The translations under genes were made by a program, and so were the position numbers. A stretch of DNA of 36,676 nt, taken from the NCBI GenBank assembly GCA_903926565.1, contig CAIYJU010000125.1, positions 1 to 36,676 of the forward strand, read 5' to 3'. The DNA comes from an uncultured Bacteroidales bacterium (GTDB lineage: Bacteria > Bacteroidota > Bacteroidia > Bacteroidales > FEN-979). The notes under the pieces are model-generated. The model made no database searches. It worked only from the letters and a program-made list of their open reading frames with translations, and was not told the origin of the DNA. Positions within the stretch are counted from its first letter, which is position 1, and every line of letters begins with the position of its first letter. Positions 1 through 7,518 of the stretch are shown piece by piece.

Positions 1-41
1 AATGAATATTATCGGATATTTTTAATTTATGAAATAATAAT

Positions 42-49
42 TATCTTTG
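42..49 (+). promoter_or_regulatory. Bacteroidota -7 promoter element for the DUF4143 ATPase gene
   Basis: TATCTTTG matches the TAnnTTTG element exactly and is followed by C, as is common in this phylum. It lies 19 bases before the ATG at 69. No clear TTTG -33 element is visible at the expected 19-21 base spacing in the short upstream sequence available. Confidence 0.55.
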
Positions 50-68
50 CTGAAATTTATATTTCAGG

Positions 69-1295
69 ATGGAACCGTTGAAAAGGAAGTTATTTCAGGC
101 CCTTGCTGACCACCTTTACGAGAAGGAATTCACGATTGTTTCAGGTCCAAGGCAAAGTGGTAAAACCACCTTGCTTGAGCAGCTTGGTGACCACTTAAAA
201 CAAAAAGCAGAAGAGGTTTATCAATTGACCCTTGAGGATCATACAATTCTTGCGCGGTTGAATCAACATCCTGAAAACCTCTTCGATTTTGTCGTCAGAA
301 AACCCCGGAAAAGAGTATTTGTACTGATTGACGAAATACAGTATCTTGAAGATCCTTCAAACTTCCTGAAGCTGATATACGATAAATACCATTCTCAGGT
401 AAAGATCATTGCAACCGGAAGCAGTGCATTTTACATTGATCGTAAATTCAGGGATTCACTGGCCGGCAGAAAACAATTGTTTGAGTTATACACGCTTGAT
501 TTTGATGAATTCCTGTTGTTCCGAACGGGTGCAAGTACGATGCCGGAAGAATTGAACCGAATCAGGAATAGCGATCAATATCTATCGGCAAAGCGGAACG
601 AACTGGAGAGTTATTTTAATGAATATCTTACTTTCGGAGGGTATCCTGCGGTTGTAGTTGCCGGCAGTGTAAAAAAAAAGACAGCTTTGCTTAAAGAAAT
701 CGTTGGCTCTTACCTGCACCGTGATATTGCCGAATCAAACATTCATGACCAGGGTAAGTTTTATAAAATCCTGATGCTTCTGGCACAGCAAACCGGATCA
801 CTCGTTAACGCAAATGAATTGTCCAGAACAGTCGGGATATCGACTACAGCCCTGGAAAATTATCTGTACACGCTGCAAAAATGTTTCCACATTCAGCTTC
901 TTCGTCCATTTTATAACAATCTTAGGAAGGAACTTACCAAAATGCCAAAGGTGTTTTTTCATGACCCCGGATTCCGCAACACCTTGCTCAATCAATTCCT
1001 GCCTGTTGAACAGCGGCTTGATAAAGGGATGCTGATCGAAAATTATGCTTATATCCGTTTACGAACGCTTCATGGCAACGATAATCTCCGCTTCTGGCGT
1101 ACCACCGATGGAAATGAAGTTGATTTTGTTTTTACATCAGGGCCAGGGAAAGGTGAAGCCCTCGAAATAAAATTTGAAGAGACCAGTTACAATCCTTCAA
1201 AATACAAGAAGTTTCGGGATAATTATCCGGATTACACCCTGAATCTCAGGGCATTCAGATCATCGACAAACCAATCTTCTTTAATTGCACTTTAA
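69..1295 (+). CDS. AAA ATPase with C-terminal DUF4143 domain
   Basis: A 408-residue protein of the large, poorly understood family of AAA ATPases paired with a DUF4143 nuclease-like domain. The Walker A loop GPRQSGKTT is at residues 26-34, Walker B with IDEIQYL near 87-93, and a sensor-type ATGSS follows. The middle part contains an HTH-like segment (about 240-275) where members usually carry a winged helix. The C-terminal third has a GNEVDFVF...ALEIKF pattern resembling a PD-(D/E)xK core. Its length is normal and it looks intact. These genes are often scattered and variable between strains. The cellular role is not established for the family, although defence or plasmid functions have been suggested. 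It stands alone, about 200 bases before a toxin-antitoxin pair, so this end of the window looks accessory. Confidence 0.85.
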   Translation: MEPLKRKLFQALADHLYEKEFTIVSGPRQSGKTTLLEQLGDHLKQKAEEVYQLTLEDHTILARLNQHPENLFDFVVRKPRKRVFVLIDEIQYLEDPSNFLKLIYDKYHSQVKIIATGSSAFYIDRKFRDSLAGRKQLFELYTLDFDEFLLFRTGASTMPEELNRIRNSDQYLSAKRNELESYFNEYLTFGGYPAVVVAGSVKKKTALLKEIVGSYLHRDIAESNIHDQGKFYKILMLLAQQTGSLVNANELSRTVGISTTALENYLYTLQKCFHIQLLRPFYNNLRKELTKMPKVFFHDPGFRNTLLNQFLPVEQRLDKGMLIENYAYIRLRTLHGNDNLRFWRTTDGNEVDFVFTSGPGKGEALEIKFEETSYNPSKYKKFRDNYPDYTLNLRAFRSSTNQSSLIAL

Positions 1296-1464
1296 TTTCT
1301 TTCAGGACGAGACACAATTTGTATCACGTACCAGTATCCTCCCAAAATCTCCCGGCTATATAACTTGAAAATTACTTACCATGTATCGCGAGCTATTTGC
1401 CCCCATCCCCATGCCCCTCCTCCGCCAAAACAGACCGGGATTTTCACAGACTCGTACTTCCCAA

Positions 1465-1496
1465 TTTGGTAAACATCACAATTCATTGTACTTTTG
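1465..1496 (+). promoter_or_regulatory. Complete Bacteroidota promoter of higBA
   Basis: A TTTG -33 element at 1465-1468 and TACTTTTG (TAnnTTTG) at 1489-1496 are separated by 20 bases, the expected spacing. The last base of the -7 element is only four bases before the higB ATG at 1501. The transcript would therefore start at or next to the start codon. Confidence 0.7.
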
Positions 1497-1500
1497 CTGA

Positions 1501-1800
1501 ATGAGAATTATTGCATTCAGAACACTCCGTGAGTTTTGGGAACAGCCTGATTTTGCTGGTTCAGAAGTTTCCCTCAGGGCATGGTATCATGATGCAAAAG
1601 GCGCCAGTTGGTCAAATCCAAACGAACTGAAACAACAGTATGCGAATGCCAGTATCATTGGGGAAGGACGGGTGGTATTTAATATCAAAGGAAATGCATA
1701 CCGGCTTGTTGTGATGATTGACTATGAATTTCAGGTAATATTTATCCGGTTTATCGGTACACACGAACAATATGACAACATTGATGCAAAATCAATCTGA
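1501..1800 (+). CDS. higB: HigB-family type II toxin (mRNA interferase)
   Basis: A 99-residue protein matching the HigB family of RelE-fold toxins, which cleave mRNA on the ribosome. The typical family signatures are present: an N-terminal MRIIAFRTLREFWEQ, a central segment ending in RVVFNIKGNAYRLVV, and the C-terminal FIRFIGTHEQYDNID. The start is fixed by family similarity right from Met1 and there is no alternative upstream. The gene is followed after two bases by higA, giving the toxin-first order of higBA systems. A strong promoter sits immediately before the ATG, so translation may be leaderless. The complex with HigA probably represses this promoter. The gene looks intact. Confidence 0.9.
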   Translation: MRIIAFRTLREFWEQPDFAGSEVSLRAWYHDAKGASWSNPNELKQQYANASIIGEGRVVFNIKGNAYRLVVMIDYEFQVIFIRFIGTHEQYDNIDAKSI

Positions 1801-1802
1801 AA

Positions 1803-2153
1803 ATGAACATAAAACCTATAAAAACAGAGAAAGACTATAACGATGCAATTCGAAGAGTTGAGAAGTTGTGGGGAGCTAAAAAGAACAGCCCTGACGGGGA
1901 TGAATTAGACCTGCTCTGCACCATCGTTGAAGCCTACGAAATGAAACACTATCCGATTTTACCCCCGGATCCGGTTGATGCAATTCTTTTCAGAATGGAA
2001 CAGATGAATATGACCAAATCGGATATGGCAAAATATATTGGAAGCCAGAGCAGGGTGAGCGAAATATTAGGGAGGAAAAGACAGTTGACGCTGAAAATGG
2101 TAAAATCCTTATACAAAGGTCTAAAGATTCCGGCTGAAATATTGTTGGCGTAA
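1803..2153 (+). CDS. higA: HigA-type antitoxin with Cro/C1 helix-turn-helix
   Basis: A 116-residue protein with an N-terminal acidic and helical region (about 1-60, EKDYNDAIRRVEKLW) that in this family contacts the toxin. An XRE-type helix-turn-helix follows at about residues 64-105, including MTKSDMAKYIG and SRVSEILGRKR. The gene starts two bases after the higB stop, so the two are co-transcribed and probably translationally coupled. The protein should neutralise HigB and, with it, bind the operator around 1465-1500. Length and architecture are normal for chromosomal higA. Its stop is directly followed by a repeat-rich gap. Confidence 0.88.
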   Translation: MNIKPIKTEKDYNDAIRRVEKLWGAKKNSPDGDELDLLCTIVEAYEMKHYPILPPDPVDAILFRMEQMNMTKSDMAKYIGSQSRVSEILGRKRQLTLKMVKSLYKGLKIPAEILLA

Positions 2154-2154
2154 A

Positions 2155-2227
2155 TTACGATTGGACGATTTACGATTGAATTGACGATTTAACGATCGAC
2201 GATTGGGGCTGCTAATCGACCAATCGA
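2155..2227. repeat. Intergenic ACGATT-rich repeat element, copy 1
   Basis: The gap between higA and the helicase gene consists largely of repeated GACGATT/TTACGATT units. Its first 23 bases (2155-2177) are identical to 4582-4604 on the other side of the helicase gene. The second half contains CGATTGG and its complement CCAATCG, so part of it can fold back on itself. No coding potential is visible. Confidence 0.75.
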
Positions 2228-2237
2228 TATTTTATCT

Positions 2238-2245
2238 TATTTTTG
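2238..2245 (+). promoter_or_regulatory. -7 promoter element of the helicase gene
   Basis: TATTTTTG, followed by C, fits TAnnTTTG and lies 16 bases before the ATG at 2262. This gives a short leader. A clear -33 TTTG is not visible because the upstream space is taken by the repeat element. Confidence 0.55.
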
Positions 2246-2261
2246 CACTCCAATTCTTATC

Positions 2262-4580
2262 ATGTCAAACATTCTCAACGAACTTAATGACGCCCAGCGG
2301 GCTGCAGTTGTCGTGACCGAAGGTCCTGTGATGGTCATTGCCGGCGCAGGCTCCGGCAAAACACGGGCACTCACCTATCGCGTGGCACATCTTATTGAAA
2401 AAGGGGTAGATCCGTTTCATATCCTGGCACTCACTTTCACCAACAAAGCGGCCCGCGAGATGAAAGAACGCATCATCCACCTTGTTGGTGAAGAGGCAAA
2501 AAATGTGTGGATGGGAACCTTCCACTCGGTTTTTGCACGGGTGCTGCGTATAGAAGGTCATCTGCTCGGCTATCCTCAGAACTATACCATCTACGACACT
2601 GACGATACGAAAAGGGTCATCAAGAACCTGATCAAGGAAAACAACCTGGATGATAAAGTTTACCAGGCAGGATACATCCTCCACCGCATTTCATCGGCCA
2701 AAACAAGCCTTCTTTCGGCGGAGGAGTATAATGAAAGTCCGGAGTTAAAGGAATATGACGCCTCTGCAGGAAAACCCCAGACCGGACTGTTATACACCCA
2801 ATACCAGGGAAGGCTGCGCCGTGCATCTGCCATGGATTTCGACGACCTGCTATTCAACATGAACATCCTGCTGCGCGATTTTCCTGACATATTGTACAAA
2901 TATCAGCAGAAGTTCCAGTACATCCTGGTGGATGAATACCAGGACACCAACTTTGCACAATACCTTATTATAAAGAACCTCGCTGCCAACAATGAAAATA
3001 TCTGCGTGGTGGGCGACGATGCACAAAGCATCTATGCATTCCGGGGGGCCAACATCCAGAACATCCTGAATTTTAAAAAGGATTACCCCGATCACCAGGT
3101 ATTTAAACTGGAACAGAATTACCGGTCAACAAAAACCATTGTCAACGCGGCAAACAAGATCATTGAACACAATAAAAACCAGATTTTCAAAGAGATATGG
3201 ACAGACAACGCGGAAGGCCCGCGCATCCAGCTGATCAAAGCTTCTTCCGACAATGAGGAGGCAAACCTGGTGGCACAGTCGATCTTTGAAAACAAGATGA
3301 ACAACCAGCTGCAGAATACCGCCTTTGCCATTCTTTACCGCACCAATGCCCAGTCTCGCGCCCATGAGGAGGCGCTGCGCAGGCTCAACATACCCTGCAG
3401 AATCTATGGCGGTCTTTCATTCTACCAGCGCAAGGAGGTAAAGGACCTCCTCTCCTACTTCCGCCTGACCATCAACCACAAAGATGAAGATGCGCTCCTT
3501 CGCATCATCAACTTTCCGGCCCGGGGAATCGGAAAAACCACCATGGAACGGCTCACGGTCCTGGCGGATGAGCACAAGAAGAGCATCTTCGAACTCATCG
3601 AGAATCCTGTCGAAAACAACATCCGCCTGCCGGAAGGCACGTCGCAGAAGGTATTTGGGTTCGTGACCATGATCAAAAGTTTCAAAGCCCTGCTCAATTC
3701 AAAAAACGCCTACGAACTGGCCAAACACATCGCCGGTTCCTCAGGGCTGATGAAAGAGTTGTACGATGACAAGACACCTGAAGGTGTGAGCCGTTTCGAA
3801 AACCTGGAAGAGTTGCTCAACGCCATCAAGGAGTTTTCGGAATCGCCAAGGACAAATATCGAAACCGGCGAAATAGAAGCCAATGTTGTTCGCACACTGG
3901 ATGAATTCATGCAGGATATCGCCCTGATCACCGATGCAGATAAAGGAAACCCTGACGACCTTGACCGGGTGACCCTGATGTCCATCCATGCTGCCAAAGG
4001 GCTTGAATTTCCCTATGTTTACGTGGTCGGGATGGAAGAAAATCTCTTCCCCAGCATCCAGTCGCTGAATTCGCGGACGGATCTTGAGGAAGAACGCCGC
4101 CTCTTTTATGTAGCAGTGACCCGTGCACAGCAGAAGCTCACTCTCTCCTATGCCGAGAACAGGTTTCGCTGGGGAACTCCGACTTCGTGCGAACCAAGCC
4201 GTTTCATCAGCGAAATCCCCGAGTCCTTCATCGATTTTCCAAGAAAAATTTCAACGGCAAACACCGGCTTTACCAAGTCTGTCAACTGGTCTGCATCTTT
4301 GCCCGGGGTTAATCTTCCTCCAAAGAAGCCTGTTGTTCCAAAGAATTTCCAGAAAGTCAGCAGTACACCAACAGCTGCACCTCAGTCTGCCCCGGAAGGA
4401 GCTCCTTCTGATGTTGAGGAGATCCAAACAGGCATGGATGTTTTCCATGAGCGATTCGGAAAGGGCAAGGTGGTTAATCTCGAAGGAGTTGGCCCCAATA
4501 AAAAAGCGACGGTGTTTTTCCCGGAAATCGGTCAGAAGCAGTTGTTATTGAGGTTTGCCAGGCTAAGAATCGTTGTTTAA
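2262..4580 (+). CDS. pcrA: UvrD/PcrA-type ATP-dependent DNA helicase
   Basis: A 772-residue superfamily 1A 3'-5' helicase, the normal length for PcrA/UvrD. Visible motifs in order: Q-motif region LNDAQRAAV (8-16), Walker A AGAGSGKT (27-34), motif Ia TFTNKAAREM, the TFHS segment, motif II VDEYQDTN (223-230), motif III GDDAQSIYAFRGA, motif IV LEQNYRS, motif V SIHAAKGLEFPYVYVVG (about 572-588) and motif VI FYVAVTRA. The C-terminus has a linker rich in Pro, Ala and Ser. It ends in a FGKGKVV...KKATVFF...LLLRFARL segment like the Tudor-type domain of PcrA that contacts RNA polymerase. Expected roles are nucleotide excision repair, removal of blocked complexes and transcription-coupled repair. It is transcribed alone and both flanks carry the same repeat. 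Confidence 0.95.
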   Translation: MSNILNELNDAQRAAVVVTEGPVMVIAGAGSGKTRALTYRVAHLIEKGVDPFHILALTFTNKAAREMKERIIHLVGEEAKNVWMGTFHSVFARVLRIEGHLLGYPQNYTIYDTDDTKRVIKNLIKENNLDDKVYQAGYILHRISSAKTSLLSAEEYNESPELKEYDASAGKPQTGLLYTQYQGRLRRASAMDFDDLLFNMNILLRDFPDILYKYQQKFQYILVDEYQDTNFAQYLIIKNLAANNENICVVGDDAQSIYAFRGANIQNILNFKKDYPDHQVFKLEQNYRSTKTIVNAANKIIEHNKNQIFKEIWTDNAEGPRIQLIKASSDNEEANLVAQSIFENKMNNQLQNTAFAILYRTNAQSRAHEEALRRLNIPCRIYGGLSFYQRKEVKDLLSYFRLTINHKDEDALLRIINFPARGIGKTTMERLTVLADEHKKSIFELIENPVENNIRLPEGTSQKVFGFVTMIKSFKALLNSKNAYELAKHIAGSSGLMKELYDDKTPEGVSRFENLEELLNAIKEFSESPRTNIETGEIEANVVRTLDEFMQDIALITDADKGNPDDLDRVTLMSIHAAKGLEFPYVYVVGMEENLFPSIQSLNSRTDLEEERRLFYVAVTRAQQKLTLSYAENRFRWGTPTSCEPSRFISEIPESFIDFPRKISTANTGFTKSVNWSASLPGVNLPPKKPVVPKNFQKVSSTPTAAPQSAPEGAPSDVEEIQTGMDVFHERFGKGKVVNLEGVGPNKKATVFFPEIGQKQLLLRFARLRIVV

Positions 4581-4581
4581 T

Positions 4582-4673
4582 TTACGATTGGACGATTTAC
4601 GATTTCAGAATACATTGTTTGATTGACGATTTCCGATTAGCTGCAAGAATCGTAAATCGAAAACCGTCCAATC
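4582..4673. repeat. Intergenic ACGATT-rich inverted repeat element, copy 2
   Basis: Bases 4582-4604 are an exact copy of 2155-2177. Near the other end, 4648-4673 is a near-complement of the same unit (AATCGTAAATCG, then CCGTCCAATC), so the element can form a long imperfect hairpin. It lies just after the helicase stop codon and could act in 3'-end formation of that mRNA. Confidence 0.75.
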
Positions 4674-4685
4674 CCAAATTAATTG

Positions 4686-4693
4686 TATCTTTG
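4686..4693 (+). promoter_or_regulatory. -7 promoter element of the DUF4290-murA unit
   Basis: TATCTTTG, followed by CA, is a perfect TAnnTTTG match 26 bases before the ATG at 4720. Transcription would begin near 4698-4700. A -33 element is not evident. Confidence 0.6.
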
Positions 4694-4719
4694 CAAAAAA
4701 CTACATTTTGAACGAACAC

Positions 4720-5388
4720 ATGGAATACAACACCACCCGCGAGATGATGTTTATCCCGGAATATGGCCGGAATATTCAGCGGATGATACAATACACCTGC
4801 ACTGTTGAAGACCGCGAAAAGCGCAACAAGGCTGCAAAATTCATCGTCAACTGCATGGCGGAACTTCACCCGACCGTGAAAGAATCAGGAGATTACAAAC
4901 ATAAACTCTGGGATCACCTCTTCATCATTGCCGATTTCAAACTGGATGTGGATGCACCCTACCCACCCCCTCCTCCCCTGTCACTCAGCACCAAACCCGA
5001 GCACCTTTCATATCACGACAAGGAGATCGAATTCAAGCATTATGGCAAGAACATCGCCCTGATGATTGAAAAGGCCACCGAATATGAAGAGGGACCAGAG
5101 AAAGATGCGCTTGTGAAAGCGATTGCGAACCACATGAAGAAGTCATATCTCAACTGGAACCGCGAATCGGTGAATGATGAGCTGATCGAGAAACACCTCA
5201 GTGTGTTGTCCAAAGACCAGCTGAAGCTAAACCAGGATTTCAAATTTACCCATACGAACGACATCCTGGCCCAGAACCAGAAACGGAAACCATTCCGCCA
5301 GGGACCAGACCGCAATTTTAACAAGCAACAGCAGCCAAGTCATCCAAAACAGAATTTCAACCCGCGCGGCCGGAATAAACCCCAATGA
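4720..5388 (+). CDS. DUF4290 domain-containing protein
   Basis: A 222-residue protein of unknown function, recognised as DUF4290, a family confined to Bacteroidota. It begins with MEYNTTREMMFIPEYGRNIQ. The same Y-G-(K/R)-N-I pattern recurs near residue 107 (HYGKNIALMIEKA), suggesting two related helical halves. There is no signal peptide or membrane segment. The last 35 residues are basic and low in complexity (Lys, Gln, Asn, Pro, Arg), resembling a nucleic-acid-binding or disordered tail. A TTG at 4708 is in frame, but the ATG at 4720 fits the family start better. The stop overlaps the murA start in ATGA, so the two are translationally coupled. This implies a role near cell-wall synthesis, by context only. 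Confidence 0.85.
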   Translation: MEYNTTREMMFIPEYGRNIQRMIQYTCTVEDREKRNKAAKFIVNCMAELHPTVKESGDYKHKLWDHLFIIADFKLDVDAPYPPPPPLSLSTKPEHLSYHDKEIEFKHYGKNIALMIEKATEYEEGPEKDALVKAIANHMKKSYLNWNRESVNDELIEKHLSVLSKDQLKLNQDFKFTHTNDILAQNQKRKPFRQGPDRNFNKQQQPSHPKQNFNPRGRNKPQ

Positions 5389-6695
5389 GTTCCTTTGAAA
5401 TCACCGGGGGAAGGAAATTAGCTGGTGAAATCACGCCCCAGGGCGCCAAGAATGAGGCCCTGCAGGTAATCTGTGCCTGCCTGCTTACTTCTGAGAAGGT
5501 CACCATTCATAACATCCCCAACATCCTGGATGTTAATAAACTTGTTGATTTACTGGAGTCAATCGGGGTAAAAGTCACAAAAAGCGGACAATCCTCGTTT
5601 ACGTTTCAGGCTGGAGAACTTGATTTCGACTTTCTCCGCACCAGGGATTTTCGCAATAAAGCAGGCAGCCTCAGGGGTTCCATCATGATCCTCGGACCGA
5701 TGCTTGCCCGGTACGGCAAAGGATTTGTCTATATCCCCGGCGGTGATAAAATCGGACGCCGCAGACTCGACACCCATTTCATCGGACTCCAGCGACTGGG
5801 TGCCAGTTTCGAATACCATCCCCTTGAACAACTTTATACAGTTGTTGCTCCCGATCTTATCGGCGATTACATGCTGCTGGATGAGGCCTCCGTTACCGGA
5901 ACAGCCAACATCCTGATGGCCGCCGTGATGGCAAAAGGAACCACCACAATCTTCAATGCAGCCTGCGAACCCTATATTTCACAGCTTTGCAACATGCTGG
6001 TCAGCATGGGGGCGATTATCGACGGCATCGGCTCCAACCTGCTAAAAATAACCGGGGTTGAAAAACTTCACGGGTGTGAACACACCCTGCTTTCCGACAT
6101 GATCGAAGTGGGCAGTTTTATCGGCCTTGCCGCCATGACAGGCTCGGAAATCACGATCAAATCTGTGAATTACCAGCAACTTGGCCTGATCCCGGAAGTC
6201 TTCAAACGCATGGGGATCAAAATCGAAAGAAGAGACGACGACATTTTCGTTCCGGCCCAGGAACATTATGAGGTTGAGACATTCATGGATGGTTCCATCA
6301 TGACCGTTGCCGATGCTCCCTGGCCCGGGTTCACCCCCGACCTGATCAGCATCGTGCTGGTCATTGCCGCCCAGGCAAAAGGCAGCGTGCTCATCCATCA
6401 GAAGATGTTTGAAAGCAGGCTCTTTTTTGTTGACAAGCTGATTGACATGGGGGCAAAGATCATCCTCTGCGATCCGCACCGCGCAACCGTGATTGGTCTT
6501 GACCATCAGTATCCGTTGCGGGGAATCAGGATGTCATCACCCGATATCCGCGCCGGAGTGGCCCTCCTGATTGCAGCATTGTCGGCCAATGGTACAAGCA
6601 TCATCGACAACATTGAGCAGATCGACCGGGGGTACCAGGAAATCGATGTACGGCTTCAGAATCTTGGAGCAGGAATCCGGAGGATCAGCGGCTGA
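5385..6695 (+). CDS. murA: UDP-N-acetylglucosamine 1-carboxyvinyltransferase
   Basis: A 436-residue enolpyruvyl transferase that adds PEP to UDP-GlcNAc, the first committed step of peptidoglycan synthesis in the cytoplasm. Seen: substrate-binding Lys22-Asn23 in GAKNEAL, RGSIMILGPMLARYG, and the active-site loop PGGDKIGRR with Asp121 where most MurA enzymes have the catalytic Cys (E. coli Cys115). Also seen is the DAPWPGFTPDL segment carrying the family's catalytic Asp, and a C-terminal DIRAG(V)ALLIAAL typical of the family. Asp at the loop position is known from naturally fosfomycin-insensitive enzymes (Mycobacterium, Chlamydia, Borrelia). Length is normal. The start overlaps the stop of the DUF4290 gene by four bases. 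Confidence 0.95.
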   Translation: MSSFEITGGRKLAGEITPQGAKNEALQVICACLLTSEKVTIHNIPNILDVNKLVDLLESIGVKVTKSGQSSFTFQAGELDFDFLRTRDFRNKAGSLRGSIMILGPMLARYGKGFVYIPGGDKIGRRRLDTHFIGLQRLGASFEYHPLEQLYTVVAPDLIGDYMLLDEASVTGTANILMAAVMAKGTTTIFNAACEPYISQLCNMLVSMGAIIDGIGSNLLKITGVEKLHGCEHTLLSDMIEVGSFIGLAAMTGSEITIKSVNYQQLGLIPEVFKRMGIKIERRDDDIFVPAQEHYEVETFMDGSIMTVADAPWPGFTPDLISIVLVIAAQAKGSVLIHQKMFESRLFFVDKLIDMGAKIILCDPHRATVIGLDHQYPLRGIRMSSPDIRAGVALLIAALSANGTSIIDNIEQIDRGYQEIDVRLQNLGAGIRRISG

Positions 6696-6806
6696 CAATT
6701 TGTCGCAAATCATCAACTGGCAAGTTTTTTGATATTGTTTTACCCGAATTTTTCTCGAATAATGCCAAACCTGATCAATTCACTGATATATGAAATAAAC
6801 TTTTTT

Positions 6807-6901
6807 TCTCCGTGGCTCTTCGTGTCTCCTCTGTGTTCCTCCGTGTAATTATTTATTTCACAGAGTTTCACGAAAAAAAAAAACAAAGAACCACAGAGGA
6901 A
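6807..6901. repeat. CTCTGTGG-type intergenic inverted repeat, copy 1
   Basis: The arm at about 6807-6850 (CTCCGTGGCTCTTCGTG, then CTGTGTTCCTCCGTG) is imperfectly complementary to 6860-6901 (CACAGAGTTTCACG, then CAAAGAACCACAGAGG). An 11-base run of A lies in the second arm. It occupies most of the 232-base gap between murA and grpE, with nothing coding visible. A related element lies at 27321-27410. Confidence 0.65.
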
Positions 6902-6927
6902 TTATTTTGGATAATTTAAGCTGATAT

Positions 6928-7509
6928 ATGATTGGTAAAAGTAAAAAAGAAGCAAAAAAGCAAATGAATAAAAAACATGATCACGAGGAAGCAGCAGCGC
7001 AGGAAATATTAGAGAATGCCCCGATAAGTGAAAGTACCGCAATCAACATGGACCAGCCATTGCCTGAAGGATCTGACAAGCAATATGCTGAACTAAACGA
7101 CAAGTACCTCCGCCTTTATTCCGATTTCGATAATTTCCGCAAGCGGACATTAAAGGAGAAGATAGAACTCAGCAAATATGCTTCGGCAGAAATCATCGTC
7201 AAACTTCTTCCTGTTCTTGATGACTTTGAACGTGCCATCAAGGCTTTTGATTTGACTCAGGAGGCAGGGCAGGTGACAAAAGATGGCATGGTCTTGATTT
7301 TCAACAAATTTCTTACAATCCTCCAGCAGCAGGGATTGGAGCCAATGCGGGCTGCAGGAGAATCATTTGACACCGATTTCCATGAAGCCATCACCAATAT
7401 CCCGGCTCCGGCACCCGAACAACAGGGAAAGATCGTGGATGTCGTCGAAAAAGGTTACCTCCTCGGCGGAAAAGTGATCAGGTATGCAAAAGTAGTGGTT
7501 GGCAGTTAA
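6928..7509 (+). CDS. grpE: Nucleotide exchange factor GrpE
   Basis: A 193-residue co-chaperone that drives ADP release from DnaK. The first 60 residues are charged and disordered. A long coiled coil follows (about 50-95, with YLRLYSDFDNFRKRTLKEK), then the helical region LLPVLDDFERAIKAF. The C-terminal beta domain includes FDTDFHEAI and ends in GYLLGGKVIRYAKVVVGS, the classic family ending. The ATG at 6928 is taken as start; an in-frame ATG at 6964 is possible and would lose only 12 residues. The gene is followed after nine bases by dnaJ. dnaK is not in this window. A repeat element occupies the upstream gap. Confidence 0.96.
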   Translation: MIGKSKKEAKKQMNKKHDHEEAAAQEILENAPISESTAINMDQPLPEGSDKQYAELNDKYLRLYSDFDNFRKRTLKEKIELSKYASAEIIVKLLPVLDDFERAIKAFDLTQEAGQVTKDGMVLIFNKFLTILQQQGLEPMRAAGESFDTDFHEAITNIPAPAPEQQGKIVDVVEKGYLLGGKVIRYAKVVVGS

Positions 7510-7518
7510 AGATACATT

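Noticed and set aside
1381..1500. A 39-codon reading frame ending in TGA immediately before the higB ATG
   Set aside because: It has no recognisable motif, its composition reflects the C-rich stretch, and the higB promoter lies inside it. Probably chance.
69..2153. The DUF4143 ATPase plus higBA considered as a defence island or mobile element
   Set aside because: No integrase, transposase, attachment repeat or further defence gene is visible. Two accessory units next to each other are not enough.
6042..6506. A minus-strand open frame of 154 codons
   Set aside because: It is antisense to the conserved murA coding sequence, and the translation shows no known pattern.
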